From NCBI GenBank assembly GCA_009746045.1, contig RPFO01000225.1, positions 213,501 to 277,500 of the forward strand: DNA of 64,000 bases. Reading direction: 5' to 3'. This document shows positions 10,635 to 24,300 of the stretch, piece by piece; positions within the stretch are counted from its first letter, which is position 1, and every line of letters starts with the position of its first letter. Under the pieces are notes generated by a model. That model worked only from the letters and a program-made list of their open reading frames with translations. It was not told the DNA's origin and made no database searches. This stretch comes from Mesostigma viride (taxonomy: Eukaryota > Streptophyta > Mesostigmatophyceae > Mesostigmatales > Mesostigmataceae). Both the position numbers and the translations under genes were made by a program.

Positions 10635-10746
10635 CGATGTTCGATTCCTTCAGCTGGTAGCTTCTAGGCTTTCTTACTTTCTGTATTCCGCGGAATCTCA
10701 GATTTGGGCAGCTAGCGCTTTCACTTTTGTTGCTTTCTTACGACAA
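10635..10746 (+). repeat. Dispersed repeat with B-box-like head, copy 1
   Basis: TGTTCGATTCCTT is followed by a conserved core, CTTTCTTACTTTCTGT, then TTCCGCGGAATCTCAGAT, GGGCAGCTAG and a CGACAA end. The same core recurs at 11090-11198 and 42470-42580. The TTCGATTCC part resembles a pol III B box, so a tRNA-related SINE is possible. Confidence 0.55.
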
Positions 10747-11089
10747 ATTTGTAAGATTGGTTGATATTCTAGTTAGTTTCGGCTACGTCCTCTAGGTTTG
10801 TACGTCACACTACAACCAGATTCCAGCCGTGGTCAATTACCTGCCTACTTCGGCGATACTAGAATATCACGTAGGTCCGTGCGTAGTACTCCGGCCTGCA
10901 CACTTAAACATCTAGCTAGTGATGAGTCATCTTCTATAGGTTCAACAATATCGGACATATTGGCACCCCTCTCCGCTAATTAAAGAGGTTTTTCGCAGTT
11001 GGGCTGTTTCGAAACGTCAAGTGATCGGATGCCTTCGGATCATCAGGAGACTCACACAGCCGCGAAGTCATGCCCAAGGGACCCCTAAT
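10747..11089. other. Gap between two repeat copies, no gene seen
   Basis: Non-coding by inspection. I see only short spurious frames. Confidence 0.4.
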
Positions 11090-11198
11090 AATGTTCGATT
11101 CCTTGCTGGTAGCTTCTAGGCTTTCTTACTTTCTGTGTTCCGCGGAATCTCAGATTCGGGCAGCTAGTGTTTTCACGTTTGTTGCTTTCTGACGACAA
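11090..11198 (+). repeat. Dispersed repeat with B-box-like head, copy 2
   Basis: It carries the same core as copy 1 (TGTTCGATTCCTTGCTGGTA, then the CCGCGGAATCTCAGAT palindrome-containing core and TTCTGACGACAA). It lies just upstream of the LINE-C integration site. Confidence 0.55.
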
Positions 11199-11850
11199 TG
11201 CACGCCGCGCCCAACGATCCTGGAATCTCAGCGCCGTATAGGATCGGCGCGAATATATCCCGGCATGCATGAAAGATGCATTAATTAAATAATTAATATT
11301 AATTAAAATACGTAATAATACTTCATAATATTTAATTATAAACTCGTGCTCCCGTTGGGGAGTCACGGAGCACCGGAGTGCTTTTAATCCCTGACAGTGT
11401 GTGCACAACAGGAAGAAAGGGCAGAGACCCCCTTTCTCCTTCATATGCCAGAGGCATGCCACAGTAGCAATCGGACACGATATACGATCCGGCAAGTTCT
11501 GTGGGTGCAATAATAAGACCCATATGAGCATATCATAACAATGAGCGTGGGCAAATAACCTGATCATAGCCAGGATGTAGCATGGCTGTACAAAAGCTAA
11601 GCTGAGGCTATGGCTGGTGGTTGTGTGCCGTACGTGCTTGAGCGGGGCACGGGACTAGATATGGTGGCTAGGCTAGGCAAACATTCTAGGCATGGCTATA
11701 CCATGGCGGCAGCTAGTGACTACCAATGGTACAAGCTAGGGCTATTCTAGCCCGCAGGGGGCGACCACATCTTGTGGTTGATCATCAGGTCCCCGCCCCT
11801 CTGGACAGTGAGTACACCTTGGGCTTCTGGGGGTCCTGCTTGTGGCGGAG

Positions 11851-12151
11851 TGAGGTAGAACTGCGTGGGTGCCACCGCCTTCCCCACTCACGGGACAAGG
11901 CGGCCCCCCCACCAGTCCTACTCACCTTCCCCTCCCCTGAGGATAAGCAGCGGTTCCTCTCTCGTCGCAAGCGGTTGCACGACCTCACCTGGACGCTGGA
12001 TGACGACCTCACCCCCGCTCAGCAACAGCAGCGACGCGACCTGTGGCCGGAATACCTCCGCCATAAGCAGGACCCCCAGAAGCCCAAGGTGTACTGGAGG
12101 GGCGGGGACCTGATGATCAACCACAAGATGTGGACGCCCCCAGCGGGCTAG
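11851..12151 (+). CDS. LINE-C ORF1 C-terminal domain (partial, frame intact)
   Basis: The best-preserved copy of the domain: SPEDKQRFLSRRKRLHDLTW is followed by TLDDDLTPAQQQQRRDLWP, a linker, KPKVYWRGGDLMINHK and a TAG stop at 12149-12151. The DDDLTP...RR...VYWRG...I signature is that of LINE ORF1 C-terminal RNA-binding domains. The copy starts mid-ORF because of 5' truncation and has no start codon of its own. Confidence 0.8.
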
Positions 12152-12577
12152 AATAGCAATAGCCCTAGCTTGTAACCATTGGCGTCACTGCCGCTAAGGC
12201 AGCCATGCCTAGAATGTTGCCTAGCTGTGCCCACACACCTAGTCACGTGCCGCCAACGCACGGTACACAACCAGCCATAGCCTTAGCCTAGTCCTAGTAC
12301 AGCCATGCTACGCCCTGGCTATGTTCAGATTACTTGCCCACGCTCCTTGCTATGATATGTTCACATGGGTCTTATTGCACCCACAGTTTGCCGGATCGTT
12401 AGCCTGTCCTTTTAGCTAGCCGCGCCCGATTGCAGCTGCATGGCATGCCTTTGGCATGCAGGAGACTGGGGGTCTCTGCCCTTTCTCCTGTAGTGCACAC
12501 ACAGGGATTAAAAGCACTTCGGTGCTCCGTGACTCCCCAACGGGAGCACGAGTTTAATTAATTAATTAATTAATTAA
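11851..12577 (+). mobile_element. LINE-C, 5'-truncated copy inserted in another LINE-C
   Basis: The copy is flanked by a perfect 11-bp TSD TTGTGGCGGAG (11840-11850 and 12578-12588) and inserted head-to-head into ORF1 of the reverse-oriented LINE-C. It holds the last ~100 codons of ORF1, the 3' UTR, the hairpin (12522-12549) and a (TTAA)n tail. The two copies create a large inverted repeat (11.34-11.85 against 11.98-12.56 kb). Confidence 0.9.
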
Positions 12578-14180
12578 TTGTGGCGGAGGTATTCCGGCCA
12601 CAGGCCGGTCGCGTCGCTGCTGCTGCTGAGTGGGGGTCAGGTCGTCATCCAGCGTCCAGGTGAGGTCGTGCAACCTCTTGCGACGAGAGAGGAACCGCTG
12701 CTTGTCCTCAGGGGAGCTAGGGGAAGGTGAGCACTGAGCAGGCCGGGCTGGTGGGGGAGCCGCCTTGTCCCGTGAGTGAGGAAGGCGGTGGCACCCAGTC
12801 GCAGTTCTACCTCGTGCACCTACCATGAGGGTAATGAGCTGGTTCTTGAGCTCGTCAGCAAGGGAGGTTGACGTCTCCGACCTGGCTTCTGGGGCAAACG
12901 ACGCAGCACCATGCACTCGGCTCTCGCGGCGAGCGCGGTCCGTGACCTCCCGTTGCTGCATGGGCCTGGCGGTGTTCCTCCAGCTCCTGGAGCTTCATGG
13001 CGATGGCGTCAGTGGTTGAGGTGGTCGCTGACCGCAGCAGGTCCGCGTAGGAGAGCGGCGGGAGGTCGCCAGCATCCTGCCGGGGTGCATGGCTGCCCAG
13101 GATGCGATGGTGGCCGTCTGCTACGGCCGCTATCTTTGGGACCTGCATGGCCAGGGCCTCGGTGTGGGCGGTGATGGCTTCAAGCTTCTTCATGAGCACG
13201 CCGCACTTGCCCTCCACCTGGTCAAGGTGAGAGACAAGTGCAGCGTGCGTTTCCGATGCCTGTGCCGCGGTGTGTAGCGCCGTGAACTGGGGTTGTAGCT
13301 TGTGGACGACCCGGGTTTCCACATATTGGAGACCCGGGCCTCCACCGTGTTGAGTGTGGTGTTCAGCGATGTCATCTTCTCGGCCAGCGGCCAGGTCACG
13401 TGCTCCTCCAGCACTGCGCAGATGTTGAATCCTTGCAGAGGGAGGGAGCCGATGGGGCTGCGGCCGGCTGCGCGGGGGCTGGGGTGCTGAGCGCTCGATC
13501 TGCAGATGTCGCCGAGGCTGCGCTGGTCTAGTACATAGCTGGTCAAGATACTGAACAGGCGTTGGCGTGGTTCGTCATAAGTGTAGAGCCCTAGGACGTG
13601 TCGCGGTAGTCGATAGCTGCCCCCCCCTTCGGGGGCACAAAGAGCTTCCGTTCCTGTGCGAGAAACTGGAGGACCTCGCGACGCATTCCTGCGGCGACAG
13701 CCCCTGCCGCTCGAGGAGGGAGAACATTCTGTCGCCGGGCGAGAATTGGCGAGCTCCATTTGTGGCGATCGTGGCATCAGTGGTTTCTTGGGCTCAGGCG
13801 AGGCGCTTGGCGATGGTTCGGGCGGATAAGCCTGGCGGCTTGACAAGGGCGAGGGCGAGAGGGTCGGGCTGGGCGCCGGGAAGCTGTTCCAGCTCCTTTT
13901 CCAGCCCTCGTTTGGCTTCCGGAGTCGTCATAGCTGCTTGTCACGTGCGTAACTGTTTAAGGATACAGCGCTGTACTGCGTGTCAGTCGTAACCGATTAT
14001 ACTGGCGTGTGCGTCTTAATAAGGCGCATCGAACGCAAGTGGTCTGACCGAATTTGGGGCTCAGATGCAAAAGATCTGAGCTCCGCCGTCAGCCATACCG
14101 CCGTCAGCCATCCGCGATTGCAAACACGCAGCTTCCGCTGAGATCACGGTGGTGCAGGTGCACCTGAATGAAAGATGCAT

Positions 14181-15096
14181 GGGAGGCCGTACACGTACGA
14201 GTTGAAATTGGGAAGTGCACCCTCACGGGCAACTGAGATTATCCGATCTCACGAAAGAAGCTAGTGGCGTGCAGCGCCAGCGGGTCCATATAGCTAGTCC
14301 CATTTTAGGCACTTGCACTGTACACCGGGGAGTGGGGCGTTTTGCCTCGTAAGGGCGTACGATTGGGACTTAGAATTTTTGCATGAGGTAACTTATTAAT
14401 TAAAATTTTGCAAAATAAAATGGTGGCCTCTGCCTCACTAAATATACAGATCTTTTACCTCCTGTCATTGAAGACAGCACGGACTTATCAAATCCCGAGA
14501 GACGGCCGGGAAATCCTTAGCAAGTGCTATCCAGGAATCGTAGCGGGTGGTCGTTTCTTGTCTAGTTTCCTACAAGACGGCCTTCCTCCGTCGGTAGAGA
14601 GCGGTGGTCCCCTTTAGGTCGGGCGTCTCTCTGCTTGTTCATACAGACACAAGACTTCCGGTCTATTGGATATCAAAGAGACAACCAGATATGGCTGTCC
14701 AATAACAGGGCCTGAAGTGAGGATGTTTGGTTATTAGAAATAACTTCACATGATTGGGGTATCCGCTTGATGGCTATGTGCAGACAAGCAGGCAAAGCTT
14801 ATGTCTCCTTCGACACAGACCCGAGTCCAACGCAATCTCACAGGTCTCAGCCAATCAGAACACAGACGAACCGGTAAGGTTCTCTCTAGATATGCTTTAC
14901 ACCCCTGCGTCAGAAAGATCCTAAATGACATCAGTCAGATTACAGTGAACGCTGAACGCCAAGGTCGCGTACTTGGATGTAACAGTGTACACGCTGTCAG
15001 AAAAGACTGTTACAGTCTGTAAGTCCAAAAAAAAGGCTAATGTTCAGGAGGAAAAAGCTTGTGCTGCCACTTGCTGGCCAGCACATGCACTTATTT
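14181..15096. other. Intergenic region 3' of the M48 gene
   Basis: No gene recognised. It contains ATATCAAAGAGACAACC at 14669-14685, the same 12-nt core (CAAAGAGACAAC) found between direct duplications at 32523 and 39182. A TTACA on + at ~15098 (TGTAA on -) is the likely poly(A) signal of the M48 gene. Confidence 0.5.
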
Positions 15097-15370
15097 ATTT
15101 ACACAAATACAGCATGACTCCTGATCAGGAGTCTGGCGCGGGGAATCCCAGACGCCCAGGCCTACATGCCATCACAAGGCTGTGAATGGAAGCTTGTCGA
15201 GCAAGTATAGTAGGAGCTGGATGGGTTATACTGGTACGGTACGCGATGATCATAGATATGCACAGCAAACATATAGTAATAATGTGCCCAGTACTAAAGA
15301 TCAGTGGACAAAGCACTGCAATCATTTTGCGTTTGAAATGCCGCATGGCCAATGTTTTGGTTGGGCTTGT

Positions 15371-18300
15371 TTACGTTTCAACCATCTTGATTTGGTTGGT
15401 CTCGTTGACCGCCTGTGTCTCTGGGCGTATCGGCCGGCCCGTCCTCAGAATGCCTTGGTACTGCTCTCCCCTTGACCAGGCATCGATTTCCCGCGCCCGC
15501 ATCACGGGCAGGGGGTGGGACAGCTGTCTTGTGTGCGCATTCCTGCACAGCATCCGGGGTGCCATTGGAAGTGGGCATGCCGACAATGGGTCGGAACGAA
15601 TGGTCAGCAATTGCATGGCACCAGCTGGTCCGCGATAAAAGAAGGATCCTCACACCCTCAGGGTGCAGGTGCCTTGTACTACTTGCAGTACATAGTAATG
15701 CACCCAGCCGCAAGGATAGGAAAACATCGCCAATAAGATTGCCAAAAGCATCGCCTCACTCGGCATGAACATGCATGGCATCACCAGAAAACACCTGCCA
15801 CAAGAGGGTCTTGCACCCTACAGCCACAGCCACCAGCCGTGATGAACTCCTCCAGAAGATCCAAGGGGTCTGCACGAGAAGCCTCTAAAGGGTCTGCACA
15901 AGAAGCCACCACCACAGGTATTGACCGCGCGTGACACTGCGTCGCACGGCAAGCACACATATGTCCAGATTCGTGGCTGTCCCTAAGACCAAGGCTGGGC
16001 CACCGCGTGGTGTTACAGGGGTGGGCAACCCCTGAAGGAGGTGGGGCTGTGCTTTTCTAGGACATACCGCAGGTACCACCCCAGTGGCGAGCTGGATGCC
16101 TCGTCGTAGCTGCGCGCCTGCTGCAGGAAGGCATCCACGTTGAGCTCGTTCGCGAGCGAGGGGCAGCCGCCCGCCAGCTTCATGAGGACGGAGATGACCA
16201 CCTGGCAGGGTGGTGCAGGGGGCAGCGGGTCAGGGTAGCGAGGTGCAAGGAAGAAAAGGACATCAGTTCAGTCCAGGGGGGTTTCAACTACATGCGCAAG
16301 AGAACATGACCGCCCGAGCTTATGCGACAATTGCGGGCGAGGTGTAGACGAGGGGCATGTGTGCCCAAGGGGAAGCCATGCCAACATCGTCTGCTTCTGG
16401 CTCGAGGTCAAGGCAGGTCGCCAGCTGAAGCTATCGACAGGCATGGATGACGTAGGGGTAAGCATCGCGAGTCCTCCCTCGAAATGTGCTGTGATCAACG
16501 ACAGAGATCATGCAGATCAAATAGGAGGATGTACCAAGAGAATCAACAGACGGTTCACTAAAGCTTCAACCTATTCCTGTTGCACACAAGTGGCAGGGAC
16601 GACTACTGACTACCATGCCGAGGGCAACGGGTACAAGCCGTAGTAACCACTTAAAACATAGCCTGTCAAGTGAACGGAATCGAGCAGACACAGATAGGTT
16701 GTCCTTGCAACCCACATGCAGGCACAGGGCTGATTTCAAAGCAACTACAAGTTCCCTGTCAGCACCAGCAACCGCCATACAGTATCAGGATCAGATACAA
16801 ACAGCCCTAGACTCGGCTCTTGCGGCCGGAGTATGTACCTTGGGGTTCTGCGCCACCAGCAGCGCTGCGCGGTCGCACGTTAGCTCTGCCGCCCGCAACC
16901 ACCGCAGCAGCTGCTCCTCAAGGTTGTTCGCGATGAGCGCGCCAAAGCCTGCCCGCAGAGTGTCCGGTGTGGCCCAAAAGATTTCATAAAAAACTATGGC
17001 AACCATGAGCATCAGGTACATCAGGTACCCATGTACATCACTACGATGGATCGCCAGGGAAACAAAAAACCCACAAAAAGGAAAAGGAAAAAAAGGACAA
17101 ACCAGGAAGAAGCAAGCGACCGCTCCATGCATGCCCCATCCAGCCATCTGCCATCCCAACTATGGGGCAAACCTGGGCAAACCTGGCCAGACGGCATGGC
17201 ATGCCCCGCTCACACCCTGGCAGATGTCCAACTTTGGGAATAAATAGCACCGGCATGTGCTCGTCTACGCATGTCAGCTGCCATGCTGGCCAGCCCCTCT
17301 GGCCGGTACAACGGAAAACAACCGCATCATCAGAAATAGATGGGCAAGGCATGACTAGACCATTCTTCCATCATCATACAAAAGCAAGCTAGCTGAGCCA
17401 TTCCCAGGACATCTGAACACATGGCATTTGGCTGAGCATGAGACCACACCACATTCCCCACCCCAAACCTGGCAGCCAGCATAGACACGCCCCATCCCAC
17501 ACAGCGGCTGCTCCTGCTGCTGCCACATCTTGCCACACCTTGCCGCACCTTGCCACACCTTGCCACACCATGAGATGCTTATCCTGGCGTACCGGGTAGG
17601 CTGATGGCCCCCAGCGCGATGATGTTGGCAAATGTCAGCCACACGCCGTGATCGCACACCAGGTGGCCCATCTCGTGAGCGATCACGGTCTGCCATGTGC
17701 CCACGTGTGCAAGGCAGACGCACGTGCGGCGGCACGGCACAGGTCCAGCGCGGTTTGTCAGAGGCCATTTGTGAGCATGGCGGCGCTTTGTCAGCATGGC
17801 GGATCGTTTGTGAGCATGGCGGCCCCGACGAGGGGGTGTGCTACGGGCACTATGCCCTGCGGGTTAGCAGGCAGGCAGGTGGTGACCAGGGAGAAGAACC
17901 TGGCAAAGCAAAATATAGAGCGAATTCCTACCGCAAGGCACGACAGCAAAATTTAACGGTGGTTGCCTTGGCAAACTTGCTTTCCTAGCTTTGCTCACTC
18001 AACTCCATCAGCGCGCACAACACCCCAACACACGCAGCCAACGCTTCTTCCGGCAAGCCCTACCAAATCATCGTGTGGGAGAACAAGTCTCAACCGCCAC
18101 CCAATTACCTCCACAAGCGAGCGAGGGGCATTTGGCTATGCGTGCCGCCACGGCCCGCTAGCATCGACGTGGCATCGCGCCACGTCGATCACCCGCCGGT
18201 CTGCCAGTACCTGCACTGCATTGCATAAACAAAATACTGCCACCCGCACCCTTGACAACCAGCTACCGCGGTGGACTGCCAGCGGAAAGTTGCACGTCAA

Positions 18301-21300
18301 CTAGAATGACTACTACTATAATGAGTCAACTGCAGCACGGCCAGCCTCAGTGCCACCATCGCTGGAATCAGAACACGGTGGCACGACGGACAGACGTCCT
18401 AAACCGAATAGTCCCAACATCCACACCCCCACAAACGGGCCCCACCAGAGCTTGCCCGCACGACGCGCTACAAATGGCATGTCACTACACAGCATACTAT
18501 CCATGAGACAACTCGAGCTACTACACTACATACCTGTAGTGCTTTAGTGACCGGCCCTCCCCCTCACCTGCAGCTCGGCTAGTGTGAGCAGCTCGACAAG
18601 GCTGGTGGTGACAACGATGAAGGGCTTTCGACCCGCGATGGCGAGCGTGTACGCGTTGGGCGTTGGGTCCTGGCGCACATACAGGTCCGGCAGGGGGATT
18701 CCCAGGATGCACGCCGCCTCCACCAGCAGCCGATGGACAGCTGGCATCTGCGACAGACAGGAGGCGAGGGAGGGGTATTGGGGCAACAAGGAACGCAGGA
18801 AAAGAGAGGGGGTTCGATAATCGCACCACACAGGCAGGCCGGGGGGGGGGGACAGGGGCAGCAAGCAGAGAGGGGTACTAACCAACCTGCAAGAGGCGGG
18901 GGGGGGGGGGAGGAACAAGGAAAGCAAGCAACCAGGAAAGCAACAAGGAGGGGTACCAGTTATCTGAAGCACGGAGGGGGGGGCCGGGAGGGGAGGAGGG
19001 GTAACTGCGTAACAAGGGAAGAAAGCAAGGGAGGGGGAAAGCTTTTTGCAACACTTCATAGGAGAGAGGGGTATGCGTGTGGGCGCCAACAGGCAACAAA
19101 GAGGTTTTCGCGATCCTGGTTCTCCCCCACTTTCAACGGCTACAAAAAATTCCACCACTTTGACCCTACCTGCTCCCCCCCCCCCCCCCCCCAACTTCCA
19201 ACTGCCCATTTTAGCCTACCTGGTTCTCCCCCACTTTGACACTGGTCCCGATGTTCTCGAGGATCATCAGCTGCTCCGCGACGGGGCCTGCTTCCCCCCA
19301 CGACGACAGGCCCCGCAGCCGCCACCGCCACCGCAAGGACAGGGTCGCACCCAGAGGAGCGCACGAACAGACGTCATGCACAGGGGGGACATGGGAGCAG
19401 GGGTGCACAAGTAGCAAGGAGCATTAGATGAAGGACATGCAAATCCAGGGGGGGAATGGAGAAGTGAATCACCCACAATGCACCACCCTGGCATGGACAA
19501 CCCCAGGGGCAACACGGAAGGCAGCAGCGCTGCACGTGCCACCTCTAATGCATGCCATCTGTTCCGTAGCGCCGCCCCTGCAAACGAGCCTCACGCACCC
19601 CCCACCTGGGCTAACTGGTGTGATGGGGGAGACCACTTGCCCCTCTAACACACCATCCACCAATGCCACTGTTTCTTCCTTTCCCCCCCCACCCCACACA
19701 AATACCGCTCCCCCCCCTCATGCCAGTAGGGGTGCAACCTCCCCTTGTCCCCACAGGGAAGAACTCCACCAAGCTGGCCAGGAGCGGGAACGTGTGCGCT
19801 AACGAACATGCCCACATCGAATCCTTGCCTCACTGTGTGCAGACCATTGCCTTTCCTTCCCTCTTGTCAATCTCACCAATTCTAGAGAGCGAGAGTGCTG
19901 TCGTGACTGCAGTTTTAAGCACACAGTGAGGTAAGGAACGATAAATTATTATTATTGTTATTGGGAGGTATTGGTTTGATATTCGGCACAAGATACCTCA
20001 CGTTGTGTGCGCTGCCTAGTGCGCCGCTGCCTCGTGCTTCTGCACAATGACGACACGATGGTGCACATGCTAACAAAGCCATAGGCATCCGTTCACACAG
20101 TCGAGTTCCACGCCAGTCACTGTAAACGACAGACATGCAGCAGCATACCAGTATGCAACGCCCACTGCGACCCACAGCAACAGCTGGCACACCGTGGGGG
20201 GGCAGGCATCCCCATGGGGGCTTGCACTCATGCATACTAGTTATAAAACAGCAAGTAACGCCACAAGGCCCCACTCACTCTTCCGCCAGTGACACTACAG
20301 AAGCCCACTTAGGCACTCACTCAGCAGGTTCTTCCCGACCACTTCCAGCCCAGGCAGCATCCGCAGCAGCTGGGTGTTCTGTAGGGGAGTCACGTGACCA
20401 GAGGGCAGCAGTTGTGGCATTGGGGTTGAGAACGACCAGATGGCAAGCCAAAGGACGCTGGCATTGGGGGTCAGGACGGCAAGCCAGGGTGGACCAGTAA
20501 AACGTAGTCAGATGACGTTTTGATTATGACAAGGACATTGTATAGGACAATGTACTCTTCCATTGTGCTGTATTATGGAATCAGCCGCCCATGTAAGCGG
20601 CAGCGGCAACATCCGCACCTTCCACATATACGATCCCGGATGAGCAATTCCATGATTTCATGTGGAGCCCGCATCCTGATTTGATATGGTGCCCGCATCC
20701 TGATTTGATGTGGTGCCCGCATCCTGATTTGATATGGTGCCCGCATCCTGATTTGATGTGGTGCCCGCATCCTGATTCCATATGGTGCCCGCATCCTGAT
20801 TTGATGTGGTGCCCGCATCCTGATTTGATGTGGTGTCCGCATCCTGATTTGATGTGGTGTCCGCATCCTGATTCCATATGGTGCCCGCATCCTGATTTGA
20901 TGTGGTGTCCGCATCCTGATTTGATATGGTGCCCGCATCCTGATTTGATATGGTGTCCGCATCCTGATTTGATAATGGTGCCCGCATCCTGATTTCATGT
21001 GGTGCCCGAATCCTGATTTGATATGGTGTCCGCATCCTGATTCCATATGGTGCCCGCATCCTGATTTGATGTGGTGTCCGCATCCTGATTTGATATGGTG
21101 CCCGCATCCTGATTTGATATGGTGTCCGCATCCTGATTTGATATGGTGCCCGCATCCTGATTCCATATGGTGCCCGCATCCTGATTTGATGTGGTGCCCG
21201 CATCCTGATTTGATGTGGTGCCCGCATCCTGATTCCATATGGTGCCCGCATCCTGATTTGATGTGGTGCCCGCATCCTGATTCCATATGGTGCCCGCATC

Positions 21301-24300
21301 CTGATTTGATATGGTGCCCGCATCCTGATTCCATATGGTGCCCGCATCCTGATTTGATATGGTGTCCGCATCCTGATTTGATATGGTGCCCGCATCCTGA
21401 TTCCATATGGTGTCCGCATCCTGATTTGATATGGTGCCCGCATCCTGATTCCATATGGTGCCCGCATCCTGATTTGATGTGGTGCCCGCATCCTGATTTG
21501 ATGTGGTGCCCGCATCCTGATTCCATATGGTGCCCGCATCCTGATTTGATGTGGTGCCCGCATCCTGATTTGATATGGTGCCCGCATCCTGATTTGATAT
21601 GGTGCCCGCATCCTGATTTGATATGGTGCCCGCATCCTGATTTGATATGGTGCCCGCATCCTGATTTGATATGGTGCCCGCATCCTGATTTCATGTGGTG
21701 CCCGCATCCTGATTTGATATGGTGCCCGCATCCTGATTTCATGTGGTGCCCGCATCCTGATTTGATATGGTGTCCGCATCCTGATTTGATGTGGTGTCCG
21801 CATCCTGATTTGATATGGTGCCCGCATCCTGATTCCATATGGTGCCCGTATCCTGATTCCATATGGTGCCCGCATCCTGATTTGATATGGTGCCCGCATC
21901 CTGATTTGATATGGTGCCCGCATCCTGATTCCATATGGTGCCCGCATCCTGATTTGATATGGTGCCCGCATCCTGATTTGATGTGGTGCCCGCATCCTGA
22001 TTTGATATGGTGCCCGCATCCTGATTTGATATGGTGTCCGCATCCTGATTTGATATGGTGCCCGCATCCTGATTTCATGTGGTGCCCGCATCCTGATTTG
22101 ATATGGTGCCCGCATCCTGATTTCATGTGGTGCCCGCATCCTGATTCCATATGGTGCCCGCATCCTGATTTGATGTGGTGCCCGCATCCTGATTTGATAT
22201 GGTGCCCGCATCCTGATTTGATGTGGTGCCCGCATCCTGATTTGATATGGTGCCCGCATCCTGATTTGATATGGTGTCCGCATCCTGATTTGATATGGTG
22301 CCCGCATCCTGATTTCATGTGGTGCCCGCATCCTGATTTGATATGGTGCCCGCATCCTGATTTCATGTGGTGCCCGCATCCTGATTTGATATGGTGTCCG
22401 CATCCTGATTTGATGTGGTGTCCGCATCCTGATTTGATATGGTGCCCGCATCCTGATTCCATATGGTGCCCGCATCCTGATTCCATATGGTGCCCGCATC
22501 CTGATTTGATATGGTGTCCGCATCCTGATTTGATATGGTGCCCGCATCCTGATTTGATGTGGTGCCCACATCCTGATTGATATGGTGCCCGCATCCTGAT
22601 TTGATATGGTGCCCGCATCCTGATTTGATATGGTGCCCGCATCCTGATTTGATATGGTGCCCGCATCCTGATTCCATATGGTGCCCGCATCCTGATTTGA
22701 TATGGTGCCCGCATCCTGATTTGATATGGTGTCCGCATCCTGATTTGATATGGTGCCCGCATCCTGATTTGATATGGTGCCCGCATCCTGATTTGATGTG
22801 GTGTCCGCATCCTGATTTGATATGGTGCCCGCATCCTGATTTGATATGGTGCCCGCATCCTGATTTGATATGGTGCCCGCATCCTGATTCCATATGGTGC
22901 CCGCATCCTGATTCCATATGGTGCCCGCATCCTGATTTGATATGGTGCCCGCATCCTGATTTGATATGGTGCCCGCATCCTGTTTCCATATGGTGCCCGC
23001 ATCCTGATTTGATATGGTGCCCGCATCCTGATTTGATGTGGTGCCCGCATCCTGATTTGATGTGGTGTCCGCATCCTGATTTGATATGGTGCCCGCATCC
23101 TGATTTGATATGGTGCCCGCATCCTGATTTGATATGGTGCCCGCATCCTGATTTGATATGGTGTCCGCATCCTGATTCCATATGGTGCCCGCATCCTGAT
23201 TCCATATGGTGTCCGCATCCTGATTTGATATGGTGTCCGCATCCTGATTTGATATGGTGCCCGCATCCTGATTTCATGTGGTGCCCGCATCCTGATTTGA
23301 TATGGTGCCCGCATCCTGATTTCATGTGGTGCCCGCATCCTGATTTGATATGGTGTCCGCATCCTGATTTGATGTGGTGTCCGCATCCTGATTTGATATG
23401 GTGCCCGCATCCTGATTCCATATGGTGCCCGCATCCTGATTTGATGTGGTGTCCGCATCCTGATTTGATATGGTGCCCGCATCCTGATTTGATATGGTGT
23501 CCGCATCCTGATTTGATGTGGTGCCCGCATCCTGATTGATATGGTGCCCGCATCCTGATTTGATATGGTGCCCGCATCCTGATTTCATGTGGTGCCCGCA
23601 TCCTGATTTGATATGGTGCCCGCATCCTGATTTGATATGGTGCCCGCATCCTGATTTGATATGGTGCCCGCATCCTGATTTGATATGGTGCCCGCATCCT
23701 GATTTGATATGGTGCCCGCATCCTGATTTGATATGGTGTCCGCATCCTGATTTGATGTGGTGCCCGCATCCTGATTTGATATGGTGTCCGCATCCTGATT
23801 TCATGTGGTGCCCGCATACTGATTTGATATGGTGTCCGCATCCTGATTTGATGTGGTGCCCGCATCCTGATTTGATATGGTGCCCGCATCCTGATTTGAT
23901 GTGGTGTCCGCATCCTGATTCCATATGGTGCCCGCATCCTGATTCCATATGGTGCCCGCATCCTGATTCCATATGGTGCCCGCATCCTGATTTGATATGG
24001 TGCCCGCATCCTGATTTGATGTGGTGCCCGCATCCTGATTTGATGTGGTGTCCGCATCCTGATTTGATATGGTGCCCGCATCCTGATTTGATATGGTGCC
24101 CGCATCCTGATTTGATATGGTGCCCGCATCCTGATTTGATATGGTGTCCGCATCCTGATTTGATGTGGTGCCCGCATCCTGATTTGATATGGTGTCCGCA
24201 TCCTGATTTCATGTGGTGCCCGCATCCTGATTTGATATGGTGTCCGCATCCTGATTTGATGTGGTGCCCGCATCCTGATTTGATATGGTGCCCGCATCCT

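Larger units (their letters stand above)
11747..13931 (-). pseudogene. LINE-C ORF1 (ORF1p-like), disrupted
   Basis: The likely start is the ATG at 13931 (MTTPEAKRGLEKELEQ) and the stop is TAG at 11747. Order: a basic/Pro-rich N-terminus; a predicted coiled-coil (LEEHVTWPLAEKMTSLNTT and LNTVEARVSNM); a long helical region with LDQVEGKCGVLMKKLEAI; then the C-terminal RNA-binding domain (SPEDKQRFLSRRKRLHDL, WTLDDDLTPTQQQQRRD). After the inserted copy it finishes with RHKQDPQKPKVY and INHKMWSPPAG. It has several frame changes and one insertion. Coiled coil plus CTD is the usual layout of L1-type ORF1p trimers. Confidence 0.75.
11282..14167 (-). mobile_element. LINE-C: full-length ORF1-only LINE (interrupted by a second LINE-C copy)
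   Basis: The element is flanked by a perfect 13-bp TSD ATGAAAGATGCAT (11269-11281 and 14168-14180). On the minus strand: ~235 bp 5' UTR, ORF1 (13931 to 11747), ~400 bp 3' UTR, the hairpin GTGCTCC...GGGAGCAC, and an AT-rich TTAAT tail. A plus-strand LINE-C fragment (11851-12577) is inserted in ORF1. Subtracting it and its 11-bp duplication leaves about 2.15 kb. No endonuclease or RT is present, yet the TSD shows that this is the complete retrotransposed unit. Confidence 0.88.
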
